DNA from: Mesorhizobium sp. ES1-4
GTDB taxonomy: Bacteria > Pseudomonadota > Alphaproteobacteria > Rhizobiales > Rhizobiaceae
Assembly: GCF_020164745.1 (NCBI RefSeq)
Contig: NZ_JAIUGV010000003.1
Location: forward strand, 1 to 64,000
Direction of reading: 5' to 3'
DNA length: 64,000 nt
Shown here: one piece after another, positions 38,460 through 48,247 of the stretch
Layout: each line of letters begins with the position of its first letter
Numbering within the stretch: the first letter of the stretch is position 1
Program-made: the position numbers and the translations under genes
The notes under the pieces: generated by a model
Seen by the model: the letters and a program-made list of their open reading frames with translations, nothing else
Databases searched by the model: none
What the model was told of the DNA's origin: nothing

Positions 38460-40225
38460 TGGAGTTCGTCGCCCAAAACATGGCGCCGATCATGTTCGCC
38501 TCGCTGATCCTGTTCATGCTGATCGGCTATCCCGTCGCCTTTTCGCTTGCCGCCAACGGCCTGATGTTCTTCTGCATCGGCGTGTTTTTGACGCCCTATT
38601 CGGGCGGCGCGATCAATCTCGCCTGGCCGCTGCTCTATGCGTTGCCGGACAATTTCTACGGCAGCCGGGTGATGTCGAACGATACGTTGCTGGCGATCCC
38701 GTTCTTCACCTTCATGGGCATCGTGCTGGAACGATCCGGCATGGCCGAAGACCTGCTCGACACGATCGGCCAGTTGTTCGGACCGATCCGCGGCGGCCTC
38801 GCCTATGCCGTGATCTTCGTCGGTGCGCTGCTGGCGGCGACCACAGGCGTGGTGGCGGCATCCGTCATCGCCATGGGGCTGATCTCGCTGCCGATCATGC
38901 TGCGCTATGGCTATGACCGCCGGGTGGCATCGGGCGTCATCGCGGCGTCGGGCACGCTTGCCCAGATCATCCCCCCGTCGCTGGTGCTGATCGTTCTCGC
39001 CGACCAACTCGGCCGCTCGGTGGGCGACATGTATGCCGGCGCCCTGGTCCCGGGCCTGGTGCTGACGAGCCTGTACACGCTCTACATCGTGATCATGTCG
39101 ATCGTCAGGCCAAAGTCGATGCCGGCCCTGCCGCTCGAGGCGCGGACGCTGGGCCATGGCGTGATGTCCTTGCTGATCGCTCTGATAGCGGCCGTGGCCA
39201 TCGCTTACGCGGCTTACCGTTACCTGGTGCCAACTCACGGCGACAATGCCGACATTCTCGGCGCGGCCATCGGCGTCCTCTTCATCTACATCGTCGCGAT
39301 TCTCGACCGCGGCCTGAACATCAACATGATGTCGCGGCTGGCGCAGCAGGTCGTGATCGTGCTGATCCCTCCCCTGGCGCTGATCTTCCTGGTGCTCGGC
39401 ACGATCTTTCTCGGCATCGCCACCCCAACCGAGGGCGGCGCCATGGGCGCGGTCGGGGCGTTGGCAATGGCCGCCGCGAAGGGCCGGCTGTCGATGGACG
39501 TGATCAGGCAGGCGCTGGCCTCGACGACGCGGCTGTCGTCGTTCGTGCTGTTCATCCTGATCGGCGCGCGGGTGTTCTCGCTGACCTTCTACGGGGTCAA
39601 CGGCCAGATCTGGGTCGAGCATCTCCTGACCTCCCTGCCGGGCGGCGAAGTCGGCTTCCTCATCGGCGTCAACTTGCTCGTCTTCTTCCTTGCCTTTTTC
39701 CTCGATTTCTTCGAACTGGCCTTCATCATCGTGCCGCTGCTGGCGCCGGCCGCCGACAAGCTCGGCATCGACCTGATCTGGTTCGGCGTGCTTCTGGGTG
39801 TCAACATGCAGACCAGCTTCATGCATCCGCCCTTCGGCTTCGCGCTGTTCTACCTGCGCTCGGTCGCCGCCCGCGTACCTTACCTCGATCGCCTGACCGG
39901 CAAGCAGATCGCGCCGGTGACAACGGGCCAGATCTATTGGGGCGCGGTGCCGTTCGTCTGCATCCAGGTGATCATGATCGGCCTGACCATCGCCTTCCCG
40001 CAAATGGTGATGCGCTACAAGGGCGCGGCGGTCGATTCCGGCACGATCGACTACACGGTGCCGGGCGTCCCCGGCATGTCGCCGCTCGGCGCACCGCAAG
40101 GCGGTGGCGCACCGGCGCCGTCCGGCACGCCCGACCTGTCGCAACCGCCGAGCTTTGGCGGTGCGCCGACGGCCAAACCGGCGGCACCGGCGCCGGACCT
40201 GTCGCAGCCGCCGAGTTTCAATTGA
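38459..40225 (+). CDS. TRAP transporter large permease subunit (DctM) with proline-rich tail
   Basis: Large membrane subunit of the TRAP importer, 588 residues against about 430 for the short form. It has many hydrophobic helices and the family segments IPFFTFMGIVLERSGMAEDL, ATTGVVAASVIAMG and TPTEGGAMGAVGA. The last 60 residues are soluble, Pro, Gly and Ala-rich and contain the octapeptide DLSQPPSF twice, an unusual tail. ATG 38459 is coupled to DctQ, and a GTG at 38456 is the alternative. The zinc dehydrogenase gene follows 19 bases later. Confidence 0.94.
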   Translation: MEFVAQNMAPIMFASLILFMLIGYPVAFSLAANGLMFFCIGVFLTPYSGGAINLAWPLLYALPDNFYGSRVMSNDTLLAIPFFTFMGIVLERSGMAEDLLDTIGQLFGPIRGGLAYAVIFVGALLAATTGVVAASVIAMGLISLPIMLRYGYDRRVASGVIAASGTLAQIIPPSLVLIVLADQLGRSVGDMYAGALVPGLVLTSLYTLYIVIMSIVRPKSMPALPLEARTLGHGVMSLLIALIAAVAIAYAAYRYLVPTHGDNADILGAAIGVLFIYIVAILDRGLNINMMSRLAQQVVIVLIPPLALIFLVLGTIFLGIATPTEGGAMGAVGALAMAAAKGRLSMDVIRQALASTTRLSSFVLFILIGARVFSLTFYGVNGQIWVEHLLTSLPGGEVGFLIGVNLLVFFLAFFLDFFELAFIIVPLLAPAADKLGIDLIWFGVLLGVNMQTSFMHPPFGFALFYLRSVAARVPYLDRLTGKQIAPVTTGQIYWGAVPFVCIQVIMIGLTIAFPQMVMRYKGAAVDSGTIDYTVPGVPGMSPLGAPQGGGAPAPSGTPDLSQPPSFGGAPTAKPAAPAPDLSQPPSFN

Positions 40226-40244
40226 GGTCGAAGCGGAGGGCGCC

Positions 40245-41273
40245 ATGAAAGCCGTGCGGCTGGAAGCGGTAGGCAGCATCGCGCTGCGCGAGGTCGCCAA
40301 GCCGGTCCCCGGTCCGGACGACCTCCTGGTGCGGATCGAGGCCTGCGGCGTCTGCGGCACCGACCGGCATCTCTTCCACGGCGAGTTTCCCTGCAGGCCG
40401 CCGGTAACGCCCGGGCACGAATTCTCCGGCATCGTCGAGGCAATCGGCACCGCCGTCTCCGGCTTTGCCGTCGGCGACCGAGTCACGGGCGATCCCAACA
40501 TCGCCTGCGGGCGCTGCCCGCATTGCCATGCCGGGCAAGTCAATCTGTGTCGCAACCTCAATGCCATCGGCATCCATCGCGATGGCGGTTTTGCCGAGTA
40601 TGTCGCCTTGCCTCAGAAGCAGGCTTTCATACTGCCCGCCGACTTGCCGCCAACGCACGGCGCGTTCTGCGAGCCGCTCGGCTGCTGCCTGCATGGTGTC
40701 GACCTTGCCGAGATCAAGCCAGGCAGTTCGGTGATCGTGCTTGGTGGCGGCGTCATCGGACTGCTTACCGTGCAACTGGCCAGGCTGGCCGGGGCCACGA
40801 CCATCATCCTGTCGACGAGGCAAGCCTCGCGGCGCGCGCTTGCCAGGGAATTTGGCGCGACAGCAACGGTCGATCCCACCGCCGCCGATGTGATCGATGC
40901 CATCGCCGGGCCGGCGGGCCTGATGCCTGACGGCGCCGATGTCGTGTTCGAATGCGCTGGTGTGCGCGAGACCGTCGAGCAGTCGATGCGGTTGGCAAGG
41001 GCCGGCGGCGCCGTCGTCATCGTCGGCGTGACGCCGCAAGGCATGAGGGCGGAATTCGAGCCCTTCGACCTCCTGTTCCGGGAACTGAAGGTGCTGGGCT
41101 CGTTTCTCAATCCCTATACGCATCGCCGCGCCGCCGAACTTATCGCGTCGGGCTCGATCGAGATCGACCGGCTGATTTCCAGGCAGGTGCCACTCGAAGA
41201 GGCCGCGACGGTGATCGCCAACCCGCCCGCACCAAGCGAAGTGAAAGTGCTGGTGGTGCCTAGTCGAGGCTGA
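40245..41273 (+). CDS. zinc-dependent medium-chain alcohol dehydrogenase
   Basis: Oxidoreductase of 342 residues of the sorbitol/threonine dehydrogenase branch, oxidising polyols or hydroxy acids with NAD. Catalytic zinc ligands are Cys in ACGVCGTDRH and His in TPGHEFSG. The structural zinc Cys cluster is CGRCPHCHAGQVNLC. The Rossmann motif is VLGGGVIGLL. ATG 40245 has CGGAGGG upstream. Being in one operon with TRAP permeases, it probably oxidises the imported compound. The substrate is not known. Confidence 0.92.
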   Translation: MKAVRLEAVGSIALREVAKPVPGPDDLLVRIEACGVCGTDRHLFHGEFPCRPPVTPGHEFSGIVEAIGTAVSGFAVGDRVTGDPNIACGRCPHCHAGQVNLCRNLNAIGIHRDGGFAEYVALPQKQAFILPADLPPTHGAFCEPLGCCLHGVDLAEIKPGSSVIVLGGGVIGLLTVQLARLAGATTIILSTRQASRRALAREFGATATVDPTAADVIDAIAGPAGLMPDGADVVFECAGVRETVEQSMRLARAGGAVVIVGVTPQGMRAEFEPFDLLFRELKVLGSFLNPYTHRRAAELIASGSIEIDRLISRQVPLEEAATVIANPPAPSEVKVLVVPSRG

Positions 41274-41321
41274 TTCACAACACGTTCAAAGGCAGTGGCG
41301 GTGAGAGCTTTCAATTAGGAA

Positions 41322-41344
41322 AGTCCGCCACACTGTGGCGGACT
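41322..41344 (-). terminator. terminator of the DUF1508 gene
   Basis: AGTCCGCCACA and TGTGGCGGACT form an 11-bp perfect stem around one base (a three-base loop in practice). On the minus strand TTTCCTAATT follows. It starts 18 bases past the DUF1508 stop codon. Confidence 0.7.
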
Positions 41345-41362
41345 CCCATGCTTATCAGAACA

Positions 41363-41572
41363 TCACGCGGCGTGCCTGAGACTCTCAGGGAACCACACTG
41401 CGCTGTTGTAAGAAGCTTTCATGATGTCGATGCTGCGTTCGCAATCGACGCGCTTGACGTAGCCTTCGCTGCTTACGGCGATGGTTTTGCCGTTCACTGC
41501 TTCGTACGTCCAACGCCACTCACCACGATTGTCCTTGTACATCCAGTACGAGGGGTAGGTACGGTCCGCCAT
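41363..41572 (-). CDS. DUF1508 (YegP-like) domain protein
   Basis: A 69-residue protein with one DUF1508 unit. The signature is YWMYKDNRGEWRWTYEA, then NGKTIAVSSEGY and a Cys-containing helix (RVDCERSIDIMK). YegP-type proteins usually have two tandem units, and here there is one. The function of the family is unknown. It is a stand-alone gene ending at a good hairpin. Its start ATG 41572 faces a long AT-rich gap that holds the palindromes. Confidence 0.85.
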   Translation of the reverse strand: MADRTYPSYWMYKDNRGEWRWTYEAVNGKTIAVSSEGYVKRVDCERSIDIMKASYNSAVWFPESLRHAA

Positions 41573-41930
41573 TGGCGTTTACTCCGTTCTGAAAGAACGT
41601 CGAGCTTGACCACAGCGTGTTTTTTTGATTCAACACGACTTGCAAGTACTCTTGTGTCCCGCGCTCGACGAACAATCTTTTGCGGGTCCAGACCTCTGAA
41701 ACCGTCGCGGCTGGCTGGCTTAGCGGCGGTTTCTTCGTTCTGGCGTCATCTCTTGAATAGCTGACCGGCTCTTGGAGTCAAGGCGCACTAAAGCCGACCG
41801 TTAACCTATCGGTTCGGCCGGAAAATTTCCAAGTACTATCAAGTCGTTAGACGATTCCTCCCAATTCTGAACCGCAGCATTGCCGAGCTCCAGAACGTTC
41901 CCACACTATGCTGATTCGAAAAGAACGCAA

Positions 41931-41968
41931 ATATTGCGACGCACTCGATTCTTAGTGCGCCGCAATAT
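41931..41968. repeat. 15-bp inverted repeat with one mismatch
   Basis: ATATTGCGACGCACT (41931-41945) and AGTGCGCCGCAATAT (41954-41968) pair except at one position, with an 8-base loop. The arm core GCAATAT recurs in the palindrome GCAATATTGC just downstream. Confidence 0.7.
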
Positions 41969-42021
41969 AGGTCTGCAATATTGCCATAATTACTTATTCG
42001 AGAGAGGCCTCGCACTCCCCC

Positions 42022-42063
42022 TCTTTGGTAACTGTAGGACTATAGTCCTACAGTTACCAAAGA
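42022..42063. repeat. 42-bp perfect palindrome after dctP
   Basis: TCTTTGGTAACTGTAGGACTA is followed directly by its exact complement, with the symmetry axis between 42042 and 42043. It starts 25 bases past the dctP stop on the minus strand. It could end dctP transcription, but no T-run follows, and perfect symmetry without a loop is unusual for a terminator. Confidence 0.85.
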
Positions 42064-42088
42064 CTGGTCAACCGCATTTAACTCGACA

Positions 42089-43216
<1,128 letters not shown>

Positions 43217-43440
43217 TCAACAGACCGACTCTCGGGAGATCCTCGCTCCCGCATCGGTTCGCTCGAAACAATACACGGGCAAGGAGTCGAGTCCAGCACG
43301 GCGGCCGGATTTGGTGGCGAAGCCATGCGGCCCTGCAACTATAGTCTAACAGCCAGTTTCGTGGCCCATGCGACACGCTGAAACTTGGCTGGAAAAATGC
43401 CCGGGGATCGCCTATTTTGAAGGCAAGACACCCTTGCCAG

Positions 43441-44232
43441 ATGGAAAACAGACCCAAAATGCAGCAGCCGCTCGTCGCCATATCGACCGACGTCCGTCAG
43501 TTCGACAACTACACCTGGCATGCCGCCCCGCAACAATATCTGGAAGCAGCGATCCTGGGTGCCGGCGTTTTCCCGCTGCTCGTACCCTCTTTCGGCGACC
43601 GGCTCGACTTCGACGAACTCCTGTCGTCGGTCGACGGCGTCATGCTAACCGGCTCGAAATCCAACGTCGACCCTTCTCTCTACGGCGGCGATGCGAGCGA
43701 AGCCAATGGTCCCTATGACACGGCGCGCGACTCCACGACGCTGCCGCTGATCCGCAAGGCGATCGAACGCGGCGTGCCGCTGCTTGCCATCTGCCGTGGC
43801 ATCCAGGAGCTGAACGTGGCGCTTGGCGGTACGCTGGGCGCCGAGATCCAGGAGCGCGAGGGGTCGCTCGATCACCGTGCGGCGGTGAGCGACAAACAGG
43901 ATGAGCGCTTCGCCATTCACCAGACCATTTCGATCAAGCCGGGCAGTTGCCTGGCTGGCGTGTTCGGCGCCGGCGACATCAAGGTCAATTCCTTGCATCG
44001 CCAGGCGATCGACCGGCTGGGGTCGAAGCTCGAGGTCGAGGCTGTCGCCGCCGACGGCACTATTGAGGCAGTTTCGGTCAAGGGCGCGCGGGCCTTTGCC
44101 GTCGGCGTGCAATGGCATCCCGAATACTGGGTCAAGTCGGACGGCAATTCCGCCAAGATCTTCCGTGCCTTCGGCGATGCCGTGCGCCTGCACGCGGCGG
44201 CGAAGGCCGGCGCGCGCGCCGCGGCGGAGTAG
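43441..44232 (+). CDS. gamma-glutamyl-gamma-aminobutyrate hydrolase family protein (PuuD-like, class I glutamine amidotransferase)
   Basis: Cytosolic peptidase-C26-type hydrolase of 263 residues that releases glutamate from gamma-glutamylated amines. The nucleophile elbow is AICRGIQELNVALGG with Cys, and the catalytic His and Glu are in VQWHPEYW. The oxyanion segment is LTGSKSNVDPSLYGG. Starts at ATG 43441 and ATG 43459 are both possible, and neither has a strong ribosome-binding site. A PuuA-type ligase gene lies 10 kb further on. A different protein also called PuuD (urate oxidase) is encoded at 59778-60995. Confidence 0.88.
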   Translation: MENRPKMQQPLVAISTDVRQFDNYTWHAAPQQYLEAAILGAGVFPLLVPSFGDRLDFDELLSSVDGVMLTGSKSNVDPSLYGGDASEANGPYDTARDSTTLPLIRKAIERGVPLLAICRGIQELNVALGGTLGAEIQEREGSLDHRAAVSDKQDERFAIHQTISIKPGSCLAGVFGAGDIKVNSLHRQAIDRLGSKLEVEAVAADGTIEAVSVKGARAFAVGVQWHPEYWVKSDGNSAKIFRAFGDAVRLHAAAKAGARAAAE

Positions 44233-44234
44233 GA

Positions 44235-44621
44235 TTTGAGCTGCCAGTTCACCCTGAACCCGACATTGCCGCCATAAGCCTGGATGCGCTTGCCGAACTT
44301 GCCGTCGAAGGTGGCGAACATCGAGGTATTGTTGCTCCAATTCATCTTCAGGCCAGCGTCGATGGCAAACCTCGGTGGCTGCGGCGCCTTGGATGACGAG
44401 GGGATAGCCGGGCGCCGCCTGGAACTCCGGCTTGACCGAGCGGACCGGCTCGAACTCATGCATCCAGGCCGCGCGGCCCCAGGCTTGCAGCGACTGACCG
44501 TTGCCGACGTCCATCGTCGTGTCGAGTTGCAGGCCGAGCGAGACCGGCAGCGATAGGATGGCGCGGCTGTCGAAGCCGAGGCCAAGCGCGCCCCCACCGT
44601 CGCCTGCTGCAGCTTGTGTTG
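44235..44621 (-). pseudogene. remnant of an autotransporter beta-barrel, frameshifted
   Basis: The minus strand encodes a decayed C-terminal outer-membrane barrel of a type V autotransporter. One frame gives LQLDTTMDVGNGQSLQAWGR and WMHEFEPVRSVKPEFQAAP, ending near 44372. A second frame then continues RFAIDAGLKMNW, MFATFDGKFGKR and YGGNVGFRVNW. The alternating strand pattern and W.HEF segment are typical of the barrel. The junction near 44360-44380 is a frameshift. Passenger, signal peptide and terminal stop are absent. It lies between two intact genes. Confidence 0.7.
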
Positions 44622-45605
44622 TCAGGTCCTGGCCTTCACATGCGCCGTCTCCGGCACTGGTGTCAGCGGCCGGCGGTCGGTGAACCACGCCACCAGATTG
44701 TCGACGCACAGATCGGCCATGGCGCGTCGTGTGTGCTCCGAGGCCGAGCCGACATGCGGCAACAAAGAAGTGTTTGGCAAGTCGAGCAACGCGCTCGGAA
44801 CATTTGGTTCGTCGGCGAAGACGTCGAGCCCGGCAGCGGCGATGGTGCCGTCGGCAAGAGCCGCCGCAAGGGCCGCCTCGTCGACCGTGCTGCCGCGGCC
44901 GATGTTGACGAAGACGCCGTTGGCGCCGAGCGCCGACAGGATCCCGGCATTGACCGCTTTCTGCGTCGATGCTCCGCCGGGCGCCACCGAAATCAGCGTA
45001 TCGACCGCTTCGGCAAGGCCCTTCAGCGTCGGATGGTACTGGTAGGCAAGACCTTCGACACGATGACGGTTGTGATAGGCGACCGGCAGTCCGAACGCCT
45101 CCAGCCGCCGGGCAATGGCCTGCCCGATGCGGCCCATGCCGAAAATGCCGACACGGCGCGCGCGCAAGGTCAGCCGGCTCAGCGGGTAATTGCCCCTGCG
45201 CACCCAACTGCCGTCGCGCAGCCAGGTCTCGGCGCGCGGCAGGTCACGGACCGTGTTGATGAGCAGCCCGATCGCGGTGTCCGCGACCTCCTCGGTCAGC
45301 ACGTCCGGCGTGTTGGTGACCATGATATTCTTGGCGGCCGCATGGCCGACATCGACCGAATCATAGCCGACACCGAAGGAGGCGATGATTTCGAGATTGG
45401 GCAATGCGTCCATCATCGCCGCGTCAACGCCGGCAAAGGAGGCTATGCCACGCACGGTGCGGCGCATCTCCCCGGTGACCAATGCCGGATCGGCCCGCTC
45501 GATGCCGACGCGCCTGAACGTGCGGTCAATGCGCCCGACGGCATGGTCGCTGAAGTCCGCCGGCACCAGAATGGCGACAGCTTGCAACTGTTCGGACTTG
45601 GTCAT
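44622..45605 (-). CDS. D-2-hydroxyacid dehydrogenase (GhrB/hydroxypyruvate reductase-like)
   Basis: NAD(P)-dependent dehydrogenase of 327 residues for 2-oxo acids such as glyoxylate or hydroxypyruvate. The Rossmann motif is VGIFGMGRIGQAIARRLEAFG. Catalytic residues are in the usual frame: Arg in SVAPGGAST-type segment region, Glu in AGLDVFADEPNVP and His in LLPHVGSAS. The start ATG 45605 overlaps the stop of the LacI gene by four bases (ATGA), so it is co-transcribed with that regulator. Substrate assignment within the family is uncertain. Confidence 0.93.
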   Translation of the reverse strand: MTKSEQLQAVAILVPADFSDHAVGRIDRTFRRVGIERADPALVTGEMRRTVRGIASFAGVDAAMMDALPNLEIIASFGVGYDSVDVGHAAAKNIMVTNTPDVLTEEVADTAIGLLINTVRDLPRAETWLRDGSWVRRGNYPLSRLTLRARRVGIFGMGRIGQAIARRLEAFGLPVAYHNRHRVEGLAYQYHPTLKGLAEAVDTLISVAPGGASTQKAVNAGILSALGANGVFVNIGRGSTVDEAALAAALADGTIAAAGLDVFADEPNVPSALLDLPNTSLLPHVGSASEHTRRAMADLCVDNLVAWFTDRRPLTPVPETAHVKART

Positions 45606-46624
45606 GCACGCTCCACCGGCTTGCCGGTCGACTGGCGCACATGCAGCTCCGGCTTGATCAATTCCTGCGAGGGCCGCACCATCTGGCCATTGAGCTTGTC
45701 GAGCAGTGCGCTGGCGGCGCGGCGGCCGACCTCGCGCTGGCCGTTCCAGACGGTGGTCAGCGCCGGTGTGGCGATCGCCGCCTCCTCGAGATCGTCATAG
45801 CCGGTGACGGAGATGTCGATGCCGGGCACGAGGCCGGCACGCGCGATGCCGTTCATCAGGCCGATGGCGACGAGGTCGTTCCAGCAGCAGGCGGCGGTCG
45901 GCTTGTCCTTCAGCGCCAGGAACTGTCCGGCGGCCTCGAAACCGGCCTGCTTGGTACGCGGCCCGGCGATGCGCCAGGACGGCCTGACTTCAAGCCCGGC
46001 CGCCTCCATGGCGTTGACATAGCCCTGGTAACGGTCGCGGCCGGTCGAGGTCTGGTCGGTGCCGCCGATCATGGCGATGCGCTTGTGGCCAAGCGAGATC
46101 AGGTGATTTGTGGCGAGGCCGGTGCCATAGGCATCATCGCCGCGAAACACCGGCACGTCGGCGCCCTCGACGGTGCGCGCGATCAGCACGGCCGGCAGGC
46201 CGTTCTCCTCGGCCATCACGATATCGGACGCGGGCGTGCCGATGGCCGGCGACATGATGACACCGTCGGCGCCGAGTTGCAGCAGCGTATCGATGAAGGT
46301 GCGCTGCTTTTCGAGCTGATCATAGTGGTTGGACAGGATGAAGGTCTGCCGGCTGCGGTCGAGTTCGCTCTCGATCGAGCGCAGGATCTCGGCGAAGAAT
46401 GGGTTCATGATGTCGTGCACGACAACGCCGACGATGCCGGAGCGTGAGGTGCGCAGACTGGCGGCGCGGCGGTTGTAGATATAGCCGATGGCGCGTGCAT
46501 GTTCCTTGATGCGATCGCGGGTGCCGCCGGCGACGAGCGGACTGTCGCGCAGCGCCAGCGAAACCGTGGCCGTGGATACGCCGAGCGCATCCGCGATCGT
46601 CGAAAGCTTGATCTTTTGTGCCAG
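45602..46624 (-). CDS. LacI family transcriptional regulator, probable CTG start
   Basis: Regulator of 340 residues with an N-terminal helix-turn-helix (KLSTIADALGVSTATVSLAL, residues 5-24) and a periplasmic-binding-protein-like effector domain starting GIVGVVVHDIMNPFFAEIL. The frame covering the helix-turn-helix is open from 46660 but contains no ATG, GTG or TTG before it. CTG 46624 preceded by GGGGAG is the likely start, giving LAQKIKLS. Starting at the GTG 46420 would delete the DNA-binding domain. It overlaps the downstream dehydrogenase gene by four bases and probably controls it. Confidence 0.85.
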   Translation of the reverse strand: MAQKIKLSTIADALGVSTATVSLALRDSPLVAGGTRDRIKEHARAIGYIYNRRAASLRTSRSGIVGVVVHDIMNPFFAEILRSIESELDRSRQTFILSNHYDQLEKQRTFIDTLLQLGADGVIMSPAIGTPASDIVMAEENGLPAVLIARTVEGADVPVFRGDDAYGTGLATNHLISLGHKRIAMIGGTDQTSTGRDRYQGYVNAMEAAGLEVRPSWRIAGPRTKQAGFEAAGQFLALKDKPTAACCWNDLVAIGLMNGIARAGLVPGIDISVTGYDDLEEAAIATPALTTVWNGQREVGRRAASALLDKLNGQMVRPSQELIKPELHVRQSTGKPVERA

Positions 46625-46704
46625 TGACCCGCGCTCCCCGACCGGCCTGAAATCCCAGACCTAAACTGTTTAAAGGCGGCGTTATGCCACCGATCGGGGC
46701 TAAA

Positions 46705-47646
46705 TCAAAGTTTTTTTGCCAGCGCTTCCGCTTCCACATCGGAGGCCGCGCGGCTCTGCAGCCGAAGCCGGTGTTCGCGATGGACGATGTAGAGGCCGCT
46801 GGCGACAATGATGCCGGCGCCGACCAGCGTCCAGCGGTCGGGGAACTGCTTGAAGACGATCCAGCCGGAAATGATCATCCAGACCATCTGCGAATAGGGA
46901 TAGGGCGCCAATGCCGTGGTCGTTGCCCGCCGATAGGCCTGGACCAGCAGCCAGTGGCCGACGCCGCCGAACACACCCAGCACAAGCAGGACGAACCAGT
47001 GCCAGCCATCGTGCGGCAACGAGAAGGAAAACGGCAGCATGGGTAAAAGCAGCACCGCCGGCGCCAGCGCCGAGAACAGTATCAGGCTTTCCGGCGTCTC
47101 GGTCGCCGACATGCGGCGGGTCATGATGACGTAGAAGCAGTTCGACAGCATCGAGCCGAGCGCGAAGAGATGTCCGATGCCGAAAACGCCGACACCTGGC
47201 CTCGTGATGATCAACACCCCGGCGAAAGCGGCAAGGATCGCCAGCCAGCGCCGCCAGCCGGCCCATTCGCCAAGCAGCGGGCCGGCAAGGGCGGTGATGA
47301 CCATCGGCCCGAAGAAATAGATCGACGTCGTCTCGGCCAGTTGCAGGGAGCGTAGCGCCAGGACATTGAAAATGGTCGAGCCGAACAGGAAGGCACCGCG
47401 CATCACATGCGCCGGCAGGTTGACCGGCCGAAACCGCGCCGGCTCGCGCCAGCCACGCAACAGCGCCCCAACCAGCACGACATGCACGGCAAAGCGCACC
47501 CAAGCCACGATCAGGACGGAGACGCCGGCCAGGACGAGATATTTGCTGCTGGTGTCGAGGAAGGTGAAGAAGACGTACGTCGTCAGCATGCACAGGATCG
47601 CCACCGGCGGCGTCGCGCTTTCGACATATCTTTGGGAAGGATTCAC
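46705..47646 (-). CDS. EamA/DMT family transporter
   Basis: Drug/metabolite transporter with ten hydrophobic segments, 313 residues, likely exporting a metabolite. The two EamA repeats have the usual pattern; segments include FLFGSTIFNVLALRSLQLAETTSIYF (read in two parts) and LLLPMLPFSF, and the second half ends near GLYIVHREHRLR. The start is probably GTG 47646 (MNPSQRY). A frame extending to 47754 has no hydrophobic or start support. It stands alone between the LacI and DUF2000 genes. The substrate is unknown. Confidence 0.88.
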   Translation of the reverse strand: MNPSQRYVESATPPVAILCMLTTYVFFTFLDTSSKYLVLAGVSVLIVAWVRFAVHVVLVGALLRGWREPARFRPVNLPAHVMRGAFLFGSTIFNVLALRSLQLAETTSIYFFGPMVITALAGPLLGEWAGWRRWLAILAAFAGVLIITRPGVGVFGIGHLFALGSMLSNCFYVIMTRRMSATETPESLILFSALAPAVLLLPMLPFSFSLPHDGWHWFVLLVLGVFGGVGHWLLVQAYRRATTTALAPYPYSQMVWMIISGWIVFKQFPDRWTLVGAGIIVASGLYIVHREHRLRLQSRAASDVEAEALAKKL

Positions 47647-47785
47647 GTGCAGGCCGGGGAAAAAGCTGGGCTGGAGCCCACCTTTGCGGGAATTGTCGCT
47701 TGCCGGCAAGCCAATTGTCGCCTGCGGCAGCGGCTGAGCTCGCTGGTACAACAACAGTTGCAGTCAGGCTTAGTCTCTGGGCGCG

Positions 47786-48208
47786 CTATGCATGCATGCG
47801 GGCGCCCTTGGTGATCTTGTCGACGACTTTCTTCTCGGCGCGCAACGCGATGCCGACCACCTTGGCATCGTCGGGTGCGAATTCCGCGAAGACGGCGCGA
47901 TTGGCGGCGTCGAAGCCAGTGGAAAACATCTCCTCGACATAGAGCGAGGTGGTTGCGCCGCGCTCCAGCGCGCGCCGGTGAATCGTGCTGAGCGTCGCCT
48001 GGTCGGCCGAGAGCACGATGACCGGCTGGACCGACAGGGGGTTGTAGACATTGCCGGCGCGGTCGCGATAGGGCTCGCCGATGATGTCCGGAAATTGCGC
48101 GACGATGCCGCTGGTCAGGAAAGCGGTGACGTTGAGTTTCTGCCAGACGGGCAGATCTTCCCGCAGTACGATTGCAAATTTCGTATCGAACATGAGAAAA
48201 TGCGCCAT
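47786..48208 (-). CDS. DUF2000 family protein
   Basis: A 140-residue cytosolic protein of the DUF2000 family. The family signature is the segment KFAIVLREDLPVWQKLNVTAFLTSG in two parts at the N-terminus and the middle SVQPVIVLSADQATL. Its function is unknown. Start ATG 48208 or 48193; the latter begins directly with MFDTKFA. It is divergent from an AraC regulator, with only 39 bases between start codons, a pairing often kept in related genomes, so the regulator probably controls it. Confidence 0.9.
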   Translation of the reverse strand: MAHFLMFDTKFAIVLREDLPVWQKLNVTAFLTSGIVAQFPDIIGEPYRDRAGNVYNPLSVQPVIVLSADQATLSTIHRRALERGATTSLYVEEMFSTGFDAANRAVFAEFAPDDAKVVGIALRAEKKVVDKITKGARMHA

Positions 48209-48247
48209 TAGAGGTTTGGGCTCGGGTTTGCGAGGCTGAAGCAGACG

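Larger units (their letters stand above)
41573..42088. other. AT-rich intergenic region with palindromes, no gene
   Basis: About 515 bases between the DUF1508 gene start and the dctP stop. It is more AT-rich than the surroundings and holds a 15-bp inverted repeat near 41931-41968, a palindrome GCAATATTGC at 41975-41984 and a 42-bp perfect palindrome at 42022-42063. Open frames across it lack ribosome-binding sites and family features. Confidence 0.6.

Noticed and set aside
38219..40573. 784-codon minus-strand frame opposite dctM
   Set aside because: Antisense shadow of membrane codons; product is charged low-complexity sequence with no motif.
43645..45207. 520-codon minus-strand frame spanning the amidotransferase, the gap and the dehydrogenase
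   Set aside because: Only the part between 44370 and 44621 resembles a protein (autotransporter remnant); the rest is out of frame with two real genes.
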